Assembly: GCA_000961575.1 (NCBI GenBank)
Contig: LADP01000023.1
Location: 1 to 56,350, forward strand
From: Peptococcaceae bacterium BRH_c8a
GTDB taxonomy: Bacteria > Bacillota > Desulfotomaculia > Desulfotomaculales > Desulfallaceae
Direction of reading: 5' to 3'
DNA: 56,350 bases
The translations under genes were made by a program, and so were the position numbers. The stretch's first letter is position 1. Every line of letters begins with the position of its first letter. Below are positions 50,036 to 56,350 of this stretch, in pieces. The notes beneath the pieces are model-generated. The model saw only the letters and a program-made list of their open reading frames with translations, ran no database searches and had not been told where the DNA came from.

Positions 50036-50064
50036 TAATATATGAGGGACTGTCTAAAATGTGC
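50036..50064 (-). promoter_or_regulatory. Sigma-K-like promoter of the SPOCS coat genes
   Basis: On the minus strand AC (50062-50061), 16 bases, CATATATTA (50044-50036): agrees fully with the sigma-K consensus AC-N16-CATANNNTA. It lies about 30 nt upstream of the GTG start, which would give a short leader containing AAAGGAGG. Late mother-cell expression of a coat protein is expected. Confidence 0.55.
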
Positions 50065-50089
50065 AGGAGGTGTGTAAGGTGAAATAAAG

Positions 50090-50136
50090 AAAGGCGCGGC
50101 TACAATTGGTACCTTTAACCCACGCCTTTTTATTTT
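50090..50136. terminator. Bidirectional hairpin terminator
   Basis: GGCGCGG (50093-50099) and CCACGCC (50120-50126) pair with a G-U; TTTTTATTTT follows on the plus strand and a U-rich run on the minus strand. It separates the SPOCS promoter from the 50404-50796 gene. Confidence 0.55.
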
Positions 50137-50403
50137 AGAGTTTATGGCCCAGGACTTGGACATATTTACAGAAAGGCGTTGGGGGCCAATACCCTTGCCT
50201 GTCCACAGCCTAACAAACAGGGTACTTAATGGTTAACTTTTACCATATTTATGTCGATTCCACAGATATTCTTGTTTCCAATACCAAGTGACCCCAATAG
50301 CCATTACCGATATTAACCCTTTTCCCTGCCTGGCAAGCCTATGTAAATTTATTGCTTGGAAAAGTGTTTATTGCCTCAAAATTTGTTTCTAACTTTTAAT
50401 TTG
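50137..50403. other. Intergenic region without recognised gene
   Basis: The 267-bp stretch has a TGGACAGGCAAGGGTATTGG-like segment on the minus strand near 50180-50205 that resembles the GGACAGGC repeats. Otherwise I see no repeat, promoter or reading frame of note. Confidence 0.4.
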
Positions 50404-50796
50404 TTAGCCCGGAGAGTACAAAACCGCTCCCATGCCTTCCGCTAATGCCAGGCAGGCCAGGGTTCCATCTGGTTCGTTAAAAAAACTGGTAAGAATAAAC
50501 ATGTTCCCTTTAAGTCCCCGCTTAAATCTTTGCAGCATCAATTCATCCAGGTTGCTCAAAGTTTCGATGGCCATTCCCGGACCCCGTACCACCAGGGTAA
50601 ATCGGCCGTCTTTCTGTTTGATAAAACGCAGGCTGCACCGCTGGTGGTCCTTCTTTTCCCTGGCTAGTTTATCAATCAACCGGAGATAACTCCTGGTCAC
50701 CTTTAAAGCGTCTTCTTTACAGGGCAGCAGGGGTCCAATGGCCGGTATATCGTTAAGAAAAGTTAAGGCCACATCATCAGTATGGTATGATTTCAC
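50404..50796 (-). CDS. Unknown soluble protein
   Basis: This 130-aa protein has no family I recognise. It is an alpha/beta protein with a basic middle (YLRLIDKLAREKKDHQRCSL), then LVVRGPGMAIETLSNLDELM and GNMFILTSFFNEPDGTLACL. ATG does not occur at the right place: GTG 50796 is 10 bases after GGAGG, and TTG 50805 would be one base after it. The start codon lies inside a parS-like palindrome (50789-50804). It lacks signal peptide and membrane segments. Confidence 0.6.
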   Translation of the reverse strand: MKSYHTDDVALTFLNDIPAIGPLLPCKEDALKVTRSYLRLIDKLAREKKDHQRCSLRFIKQKDGRFTLVVRGPGMAIETLSNLDELMLQRFKRGLKGNMFILTSFFNEPDGTLACLALAEGMGAVLYSPG

Positions 50797-50804
50797 GTGA
50801 AACA
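50789..50804. promoter_or_regulatory. parS-like site (Spo0J/ParB binding)
   Basis: GATTTCACGTGAAACA agrees at 14 of 16 positions with the Firmicute parS consensus TGTTTCACGTGAAACA and contains the perfect 12-bp palindrome TTTCACGTGAAA. parS sites cluster near oriC, in agreement with the B. subtilis-like origin-proximal gene order of this window. It overlaps the start of the 50404-50796 gene. Confidence 0.65.
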
Positions 50805-50820
50805 AACCTCCCCTGGTTGT

Positions 50821-50860
50821 AAAAAAGCGCGCTTTAATCAGTTACCCTAAGGCGCGCTTT
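50821..50860. terminator. GCGCGC-stem hairpin with A/T-tracts
   Basis: AAAAAAGCGCGC...GCGCGCTTT pairs over ten or more bases, upstream of the 50404-50796 gene. On the minus strand it has six U residues. A similar hairpin lies at 50950-50990. Confidence 0.6.
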
Positions 50861-50949
50861 CTAATACTTCATATTAAGCCTTTGCCCCAAATTCTAATAT
50901 CTAATTTCTAACTTCTAAGCTGGGACAGGGTTATAATTTGGTGCAGTGT

Positions 50950-50990
50950 AAAAAAGCGCGCCTAATCAATTCTTTTAGCGCGCGTTTTTT
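50950..50990. terminator. GCGCGC-stem terminator after the protease remnant
   Basis: AAAAAAGCGCGCC...TTAGCGCGCGTTTTTT with U-tracts on both strands, downstream of the minus-strand protease remnant. Confidence 0.7.
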
Positions 50991-51039
50991 GTATGCCAAA
51001 GCTTCGCCAGCCCAAGCTATTTCAGGCATGGTTATTTTT

Positions 51040-51626
51040 TTAAAACTCAATATCCAACAAATCCATAACATTTTGGATGCGATTAATAATACAATGCGTA
51101 TCTGAGCCGGCAAATAAAAGCCCTACCACATTATTATTTTCATCTACAACCAACGACCCACTATCACCGGGCTTGCACAGCACATCAGCCACCACCTGGT
51201 CGCTGAACCAACCCGATTCCTCGTCGGACAGATCAACTTTTACGGTCACTCCGGTGGCAGATACGTCCCCTGAAGTAAGCCCGCTGGTCCGGCCACTCTT
51301 GCGCACCGTCATGCCATCCCGCAGTTCCCCGACACCCGACAGTTTGCCGATCTCGATAATATCATCATTGATTAAATTTGGGCTTACCGGTCTGGCCACT
51401 GCGCAATCAACAATGTTATATTGGTTTAGATTTTTATAAAAACGCAATTCGTAAGCCGGTTTGATTATTTTGAGCAAACGGTTGGTCAGGCCGGCCACTC
51501 CCGCAGCCACCGGACAATCAGCTTGCTGAGTACCCCGGTGTAGAGGAATAAATCGTTCCAGTTCTGCAACTTTATCTGCACTTGTTCCGCCGTCGTAAGG
51601 GCCGGGTTGTGACCCTTTATTGAAAA
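51040..51626 (-). pseudogene. 5'-truncated trypsin-like serine protease
   Basis: The frame encodes the C-terminal ~195 residues of a trypsin-like peptidase: QPGPYDGGTSADKVAELERFIPLHRG, then VDCAVARPVSP, SGRTSGLTSG, and the catalytic Ser in CKPGDSGSLVVDENNNVVGLL. The N-terminal half with the catalytic His and Asp is missing. The coding sequence begins at NKGSQPGP, immediately beside a palindromic repeat (51630-51665) containing an in-frame TGA. There is no ribosome site at the break; an internal GTG (51510) could start a shorter product. I judge it a remnant left by a deletion or repeat insertion. Confidence 0.8.
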
Positions 51627-51673
51627 AAAGGAGTCAGGCCATGCAAAATTGCAAGGCCTGACTCCTTTTTTTT
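51623..51673. repeat. GGAGTCAGGCC hairpin with A/T-tracts
   Basis: GGAGTCAGGCC (51630-51640) and GGCCTGACTCC (51655-51665) enclose TGCAA-AA-TTGCA; A7 and T8 flank the palindrome. It would also work as a bidirectional terminator, for the minus-strand nitroreductase transcript. The ends match the 10697-10772 repeat except for GGAG/GGGG. Confidence 0.85.
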
Positions 51674-51689
51674 GAATAGTTCTTATTCC

Positions 51690-52256
51690 TTAAAGAGCAA
51701 GGATTATTTCTTCTAGCGAACGCTTAGGTACATGGTGTACCCCATCCTGATCGCGCCAGTACTTGATATCTCCTTGCATCTTTTCAACTACCACTTCCTC
51801 TACTGGTTTACCCAAGGCGATAACGGCCAGTATCTCGCACTGTTCAGGAATACCCAGTTTTTTTCTTAAACGATCCCTGTTAACCGAAGCTAATATGCAA
51901 CCGCCCAGGCCCATGTGCACGGCACCTAGCAGCATGCTCTGGCAGGCTATACCTAAATCCACATGGCAGTAAGCACTGCCTATCCCTGTATCATTCAGCA
52001 CAACAATATATGCCGCCGGTCTTTCCCCCTCGGCAGGACCTTTCCAGTCCTTTAGGTAAGCGGCCCAGGCCAGGGTTTCAAATATAACGGCGTTTTTTTG
52101 CGTTTCGCAGGATAGTATGTACTTTAGTGGTTGCTTATTGGCAGCGGAAGCCGATAAGCGGGCCAGATTAACCAGACCTTCCAGAGTTTTTCGTTCTATT
52201 GAATGACTCTGTGCAAATCTACGGTAGCTGCGGTTTTTCAAAACCAGTTCCAGCAT
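51690..52256 (-). CDS. Nitroreductase-family protein
   Basis: This 188-aa protein is an FMN-dependent nitroreductase-like flavoprotein: NRSYRRFAQSHSIERKTLEGL with the FMN-binding Arg pair, LARLSASAANKQPLKYIL, DLGIACQSMLLGAVHMGLGGC and ILAVIALGKPVEEVV. It likely reduces nitro or quinone compounds with NAD(P)H; the substrate is not defined. It is 25 bp after the FAH-family gene and probably in its operon. Its 3' end is followed by a palindromic terminator. Confidence 0.92.
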   Translation of the reverse strand: MLELVLKNRSYRRFAQSHSIERKTLEGLVNLARLSASAANKQPLKYILSCETQKNAVIFETLAWAAYLKDWKGPAEGERPAAYIVVLNDTGIGSAYCHVDLGIACQSMLLGAVHMGLGGCILASVNRDRLRKKLGIPEQCEILAVIALGKPVEEVVVEKMQGDIKYWRDQDGVHHVPKRSLEEIILAL

Positions 52257-52281
52257 TTCATCAACCCCCGTTTATTTATTT

Positions 52282-53163
52282 TTATACGTTGCACTTACAA
52301 TCTTCAACCGGGTTAACAAGTGCTTCAAACCCATCAATAACGCACTCCACCACATCGCCATGTTTTATCACTGCAGCACCCGGTGTACCTGTGGAAATAA
52401 TATCCCCCGGCAACAGGGTCATAACCTTGGAATGAAATGATATAAGAAAATAAGGTGGAAATGTCATATTAGCAATTACATTCTGCCTATGCACCTGCCC
52501 GTTAAGCACAGTTGAAACCTTCAAGGACAACAGATCGCCAATTTCTTCAGGCGTCACCAAGACCGGGCCGAAACTAAAAAAGGTATCAAAACTCTTGGAT
52601 CTGGTAAGGTACCTGGGGTTTTTACGCAGGATGTCTTCGGCAGTCATATCAATAATTGTAGTAAACCCAGCGATATACTCTGGTACATCGTATTCCTCTA
52701 CGTTACGGCAAATTTTGCCTATAACTACGCCCAGTTCCCCTTCCGCTGTAGTCCTGGCCGACTGCAAAGGTATTTTTATCGGGTCTCCGGGACCGATAAT
52801 GGTGGTATCCGGTTTCATAAAGCTGGCGGGTTCGGTCTCGGGTGATTTTTCCGCCAGGTCAGCTGCATGATCTGCGTAATTCAAACCAATACCCCATATT
52901 TTGCGCGGCTGGCGGAATAATGGGCCCAAACGAGCCTCGACCAGAGGGATAGCCTGCGTCCCCAAGTCCTGCAGTTGAACCCTTCCTTCCCGGCGGTACC
53001 AGTGATTCATTTTCTCCAATTGCCCCGATGCAATTATGTCAAAGATATCTACAGGGTAATTTTTACCCCACTGATCATTAATCAGTGACACGGGAAACAG
53101 CTTGTCATCCACCAGCACGGCTGCAGTTTCAACGTTGTCTTGCCATATTGTCGCCAGGCGCAT
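52282..53163 (-). CDS. Fumarylacetoacetate hydrolase (FAH) family protein
   Basis: This 293-aa protein has the FAH-fold catalytic region of acylpyruvases and 2-oxo-hept-3-ene-dioate hydratase/isomerases: WGIGLNYADHAADLAEK, SFMKPDTTIIGPGDPI, AEGELGVVIGKICRN (metal-binding Glu) and TLLPGDIISTGTPGA. The N-terminal ~70 residues are the usual variable domain. It probably cleaves or decarboxylates a beta-dicarbonyl acid. GGGGGTTACTGC precedes ATG 53163. Pairs with the nitroreductase. Confidence 0.93.
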   Translation of the reverse strand: MRLATIWQDNVETAAVLVDDKLFPVSLINDQWGKNYPVDIFDIIASGQLEKMNHWYRREGRVQLQDLGTQAIPLVEARLGPLFRQPRKIWGIGLNYADHAADLAEKSPETEPASFMKPDTTIIGPGDPIKIPLQSARTTAEGELGVVIGKICRNVEEYDVPEYIAGFTTIIDMTAEDILRKNPRYLTRSKSFDTFFSFGPVLVTPEEIGDLLSLKVSTVLNGQVHRQNVIANMTFPPYFLISFHSKVMTLLPGDIISTGTPGAAVIKHGDVVECVIDGFEALVNPVEDCKCNV

Positions 53164-53277
53164 GCAGTAACCCCCAACTAATTTATTTTAAACTATATTT
53201 ATGTTTTAATAACATAAAATTGGACGTCCAAAATTATTGTCCTGCCACCAGAGACAAAAATATCGAACTATTAATGT

Positions 53278-54921
53278 TTATGGTATTATAGGCTCCAGGT
53301 TGTAGACAATTATTAAACTGTGTTCGGCTTCACCCTGTTTCTTTATCTCAAGGTTGCTAAGCATAGGACATAAGTCGTTGTCTTTATTTAGCTGTTCACT
53401 CATAATATCGCCGTGCTCCAAAACAAATATTTTTTTTACGAACATTTCCAGAAATAATCTGTCTATATCAGCATCGTTTAGCAGTTCCAGTGCCAGATGA
53501 TCGATAACTTTTAAACATTGTTGCTGACAGTTGCCTTCTGCAACGGCTAAGGCATTTTCATACTGCTGCATCAGGATGGTTATTTCCCGCTGCAGCGTGA
53601 TTTTTGTTTCCAAAAACAAAGCCTCTGAGATATAACCTCGTATTTTATCCATATAAATTGTCTTTAACTGCCGCTGTCTATTTTCTATTTCCCGGGCCAG
53701 CTTTTCAGGCCGCTTGCTTTCATCCCGGGCGGCCAATTCATTTTCATAACGTTCGTTCAGCTTATCGCGAAACGGTACCCCGGCTCCCATTTCCAGCACA
53801 TCCCGGCGGATCAAGCCAACCAGCTTCGCTTCTGTAACGTGGTGGCTTGAACATCCCGGGCGCCCTTGCCGGTTATACCGACCGCATACGTACCCTCCCG
53901 GTCGGCCGACTTTCCTGCGGTATACATGCCGGGAGCCACAGGCCGCACAGAAAATCAGCCCGGTGAAAAGGTGTGCGCCTGGCGACAGGGCATTTTTACG
54001 ACCGGCACCTACCAACCATCGTTTTCTCCGTACCCGCTGGGCCAGCTCAAAGGTATCCCTATTTACAATGGGTTCGTGTGTTCCGGGCACCACAATCCAC
54101 TTTTCATTAGGCACACGCCTAATCTTGCGCGATTTAAACGAAACTTTTTCTCTCACGCCCTGTACTGTATCACCACAGTAAACCCGGTTAGTGATAATAC
54201 GCCGAATATGCTGCCCTTCCCATTGCCCGGCAGCAGGAGCCCGGGCATAACCCTTGTCCTGGCCGGGAGTGGGTACCCCCAGACGCTGTACGAAACCGGC
54301 CAAGGCCCGGTAGCCCCAACCCTGGATGTAGAGTGTAAACAATTCATTGATAAGCTCCCTGTATCTTTCATCAACCTCCAGTTTATTTTTACAACAGCCG
54401 GATTTACGATATCCAAAGGGCGGCCGGCCCAAATACTCACCATTTTGCATCTTTTTTTTCAAGTTAGCCCGTACCTTTTTGGATATATCACGGGCATAAT
54501 ATTCATTAACCCAGGTTCTAATACCTATCGTATCGTCGTCATCATGAAAACTGTCGTAACCGTCACCAAGTGAAATCAGACGCACATTCTTTTCCTGCAG
54601 GTAATCAAGAAAAGTTAATGTCTCCCCGTTATTACGACCCAGCCTTGATAGATCCTTAACCACCAAGGCATCCACCCGACCACAGTTAATATCGCCGACC
54701 ATGCGCACCAGTCCCGGACGGTCAAAGCAGGTACCTGAGATGTCACTGTCCTCGTAGATTATGGGCTCACCCAGACCCTGTGACTTAACGTATTCCGTAA
54801 GAATGCTGCGTTGAGTATTCAGGCTATCATCCCGCTCACCATGTTCATTAACGCTAAGTCTAGCGTAAACAGCCACTTTTACTACCCCGCAATCAATATC
54901 ACATTCTTTTTTTTCGGCCAT
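53278..54921 (-). CDS. Large serine recombinase
   Basis: This 547-aa protein has an N-terminal resolvase domain (VAVYARLSVNEHGERDDSLN with the catalytic Ser; IYEDSDISGTCFDRPGLVRM; ALVVKDLSRLGRN). A recombinase domain follows (RPPFGYRK; AGQWEGQHIRRIITNRVYCG), a zinc ribbon (FCAACGSRHVYRRK, CGRYNRQGRPGC) and a coiled coil near the C-terminus (ENRQRQLKTIYMDKIRGYIS). Such proteins integrate and excise phages, ICEs or skin-like elements. ATG 54921 with AAGGTG is the start. No att core or cargo is evident in the window. Confidence 0.93.
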   Translation of the reverse strand: MAEKKECDIDCGVVKVAVYARLSVNEHGERDDSLNTQRSILTEYVKSQGLGEPIIYEDSDISGTCFDRPGLVRMVGDINCGRVDALVVKDLSRLGRNNGETLTFLDYLQEKNVRLISLGDGYDSFHDDDDTIGIRTWVNEYYARDISKKVRANLKKKMQNGEYLGRPPFGYRKSGCCKNKLEVDERYRELINELFTLYIQGWGYRALAGFVQRLGVPTPGQDKGYARAPAAGQWEGQHIRRIITNRVYCGDTVQGVREKVSFKSRKIRRVPNEKWIVVPGTHEPIVNRDTFELAQRVRRKRWLVGAGRKNALSPGAHLFTGLIFCAACGSRHVYRRKVGRPGGYVCGRYNRQGRPGCSSHHVTEAKLVGLIRRDVLEMGAGVPFRDKLNERYENELAARDESKRPEKLAREIENRQRQLKTIYMDKIRGYISEALFLETKITLQREITILMQQYENALAVAEGNCQQQCLKVIDHLALELLNDADIDRLFLEMFVKKIFVLEHGDIMSEQLNKDNDLCPMLSNLEIKKQGEAEHSLIIVYNLEPIIP

Positions 54922-54931
54922 TTCAATCACC

Positions 54932-55120
54932 TTAGTCCTTATTTTTACGCTCCGGCGTCTGCAATTGACTTTGCAAACTTTCTGCATCCAGCAAGTTTTT
55001 TAGCTTACGGTACATCAGGAACACTATCATTTCGCTAATCTGTTGCCCTCCGGCCAGCACGGCAATATGTTCTTGTTTTTTACGCACATGATTTGTACCT
55101 GAAGGTTGTCGCAAAATCAA
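54932..55120 (-). CDS. Small protein upstream of the serine recombinase
   Basis: A 62-aa open frame starts at TTG 55120 (or TTG 55114) after AGGGGGTG. It is basic and helical (TNHVRKKQEHIAVLAGGQQI; SEMIVFLMYRKLKNLLDAE) and ends ten bases before the recombinase ATG, so translation may be coupled. No family is recognised. It could be a small regulatory partner, as small genes often sit before recombinases. Confidence 0.45.
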   Translation of the reverse strand: MILRQPSGTNHVRKKQEHIAVLAGGQQISEMIVFLMYRKLKNLLDAESLQSQLQTPERKNKD

Positions 55121-55177
55121 ACACCCCCTGCAACAAGCATATGCCTGACCAGAACGACCTATATTTTGTCCATGGCA

Positions 55178-55216
55178 TAAAAAAAGCGCGCTCATTGGAG
55201 TTCCCTCTGCGCGCGC
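55178..55216. terminator. GCGCGC-stem hairpin
   Basis: AAAAAAAGCGCGC (55178-55190) and GCGCGCGC (55208-55215), as in the two hairpins near 50.8-51.0 kb. On the minus strand it ends the small 55291-55437 gene's transcript. Confidence 0.65.
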
Positions 55217-55290
55217 ATTTGATATTTTAAACCTTATATAATTCTTAAAGTAAAAAATACCCGGATCCACCGGGTTTAATCGCAATGTTT

Positions 55291-55437
55291 TCACCCCAAT
55301 TTGCCCAGTAACAGTAACCGCATGTACTCTGCTTTTTTTAGCCGCCTCTTTAACATCCGCTTTTCTCTGGCGTCCAGACAGCAGTATATCTGCTGCTCCA
55401 AGTAGTGGATTTCCTTTTCCAGCTTATGCACAGGCAT
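55291..55437 (-). CDS. Very small basic helical protein
   Basis: A 48-aa frame starts at ATG 55437 with AGAGGTG eight bases before. It is almost all helical and basic (MPVHKLEKEIHYLEQQIYCC; LDAREKRMLKRRLKKAEYMR). Family unknown; it resembles a short coiled-coil or regulator fragment. It lies between the transglutaminase-like gene and the recombinase. Confidence 0.5.
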   Translation of the reverse strand: MPVHKLEKEIHYLEQQIYCCLDAREKRMLKRRLKKAEYMRLLLLGKLG

Positions 55438-55487
55438 ATTAACACCTCTGTCTTCCAACGGTACACCCCCTGGAACGGTTTTGCAAA

Positions 55488-56350
55488 CTATGTATCCAAC
55501 CAATCGGAACTGCTCTCGTCCACCACCTTGCCATTGCTAAGCACCTTAACTATTAAACGGGTGTGGGTATCATAAGGATATTTTATATTCAAGGTATACT
55601 GCTCCTCACCCCTTACCCCCACGATGCGCGGTTGACTGTAGGCCTGGTCGTAAACCTTACCGTTTCCGGCATCAAACGCCGCATAGACCACAGTATTCTC
55701 CGCAGGCGCAGTACCTTCATTTTTAACCACCACTGTAACTTTATACCACAGACCGGTGCCCTGCCCCTCCCAGTTATGGTTAATTACCGGGCGGGGGATC
55801 AGTGGCAGCACCCTGGCGTGCGCCCCCTTGTATTCTACTGGAATTTTTCCGATCTGCCAGCCTGTACCCGTAGTTTCAACGTAATAATACCTGGAACCTT
55901 CATAATCCCAGTAAGCACCGGGAAGGTTCTCGGTACCCTTGACACCTACCGCCATATGATCCGGCAGAGCCAACAGCACCACCCCATAACCCATTTCGCG
56001 AAGAATAGAAGCCAGCAGAATGCTGGTATCCTCGCAATCACCGCCTCGGTCAACCAACGTTTCTAATGGATATCTGGGATATTCGTCGTACCCTGTATTA
56101 ACATTGTCGGGCACATAGTCTAGGTTTTGCACAAATGAAACCGCAAAATCAACCATTTCGTAATCGGATAAATTGTGTTGCCGCGCAGCTTCCTTAAAAC
56201 GATCCACCAAAGATGTAATATAATAGTCATCCAGTTGGTTGGTAACATAAACTGAATAGTCATCAGTTTGGGGCCTGGGCAGGCTTTGAAAGTATCCATA
56301 ATGATTATTCTGAATGCTAATGGACCACGACCACTCGTAACCACCGTATT
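55488..56350 (-). CDS. Transglutaminase-like cysteine protease domain protein (start outside window)
   Basis: The minus-strand frame is open to the right edge, adding at least 47 residues (SIQNNHYGYFQSLPRPQTDD...) to the segment from 56210. A transglutaminase-like core is seen: VDFAVSFVQNLDYVPD, LVDRGGDCEDTSILLASIL (catalytic Cys), LPDHMAVGV (His) and YYVETTGTGWQIGKIP (Asp-equivalent region). A C-terminal beta domain follows (WYKVTVVVKNEGTAPAENTVV). It is probably an exported or cell-surface protein; the signal would be outside the window. Stop at 55488-55490. Confidence 0.82.
   Translation of the reverse strand, partial: YGGYEWSWSISIQNNHYGYFQSLPRPQTDDYSVYVTNQLDDYYITSLVDRFKEAARQHNLSDYEMVDFAVSFVQNLDYVPDNVNTGYDEYPRYPLETLVDRGGDCEDTSILLASILREMGYGVVLLALPDHMAVGVKGTENLPGAYWDYEGSRYYYVETTGTGWQIGKIPVEYKGAHARVLPLIPRPVINHNWEGQGTGLWYKVTVVVKNEGTAPAENTVVYAAFDAGNGKVYDQAYSQPRIVGVRGEEQYTLNIKYPYDTHTRLIVKVLSNGKVVDESSSDWLDT

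Noticed and set aside
53866-54573. A 235-codon plus-strand frame over the serine recombinase
   Set aside because: The minus-strand frame has unmistakable resolvase domains; the antisense frame lacks RBS and motifs.
1-56350. CRISPR array, rRNA, tRNA or tmRNA genes
   Set aside because: No regularly spaced direct repeats and no recognisable conserved RNA sequences were found by eye on either strand; an Infernal/tRNAscan run would be decisive.

Overview
The window looks like a chromosomal segment of a spore-forming, Gram-positive, anaerobic Firmicute of the Peptococcaceae (Desulfotomaculum/Pelotomaculum-like) type. This is an inference from several things: a large set of sporulation genes (spoIIE, spoIIR, spoIID, spoVT, spoVG, yabP, yabQ, fin, SPOCS-domain coat proteins), formate-tetrahydrofolate ligase, medium GC content, strong AGGAGG ribosome sites, many TTG/GTG starts, and abundant short palindromic intergenic repeats. 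I found no rRNA, tRNA or CRISPR array.

Layout. (1) 1-3018: the 3' part of an IS3-family element whose transposase is split by a complete group II intron (538-2662). (2) 3081-43091, almost all on the minus strand: a housekeeping and sporulation block. Read from ispE (43 kb) down to folK (4.5 kb), it follows the origin-proximal Bacillus subtilis order closely: ispE - spoVG - glmU - prs - ctc/rplY - pth - fin(yabK) - mfd - spoVT - yabN/mazG - rqcP(yabO) - yabP - yabQ - divIC - yabR - spoIIE - tilS - ftsH - folP - folB - folK. Interpolated genes are ilvA, a GntR regulator with a nucleotidyltransferase, prsA, hup, spoIID, a divergent spoIIR, a Ppx/GppA gene, ndk, a thioesterase, fhs, a DUF134 regulator and an HD-domain gene. 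(3) 43.2-45.0 kb: an L,D-transpeptidase/LysM protein, a ZIP metal transporter and a DMT exporter. (4) 45.2-50.1 kb: a little-characterised cluster with two paralogous small proteins sharing an H..DND...NLMG signature, a divergent YbaB-like protein, a secreted acidic protein on the opposite strand, a cysteine-less HMA-like domain, and two SPOCS (DUF3794) coat-type proteins behind a sigma-K-like promoter. (5) 50.4-56.35 kb: a parS-like site (50789-50804), a truncated trypsin-like protease, a nitroreductase, an FAH-family hydrolase, a large serine recombinase with small companion genes, and a transglutaminase-like gene running off the right edge.

How the genes work together. The block supplies the cell envelope (glmU, ispE, divIC), nucleotides and translation quality control (prs, ndk, pth, tilS, rqcP, rplY), folate and one-carbon metabolism (folK, folB, folP, fhs), transcription-coupled repair (mfd) and the forespore/mother-cell programme. 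Promoter-like matches fit the expected sigma factors: sigma-H before spoVG, sigma-F before fin, sigma-G before spoVT, sigma-K before the coat genes. The gene orientation and the parS-like site suggest that oriC lies beyond the right end of the window.

Intergenic DNA is rich in at least five families of short inverted repeats. One lies in the start region of spoIIE and one abuts the broken end of the protease gene. The most interesting uncharacterised material is the 45-50 kb small-protein/coat cluster; a single new defence-type system is not evident.
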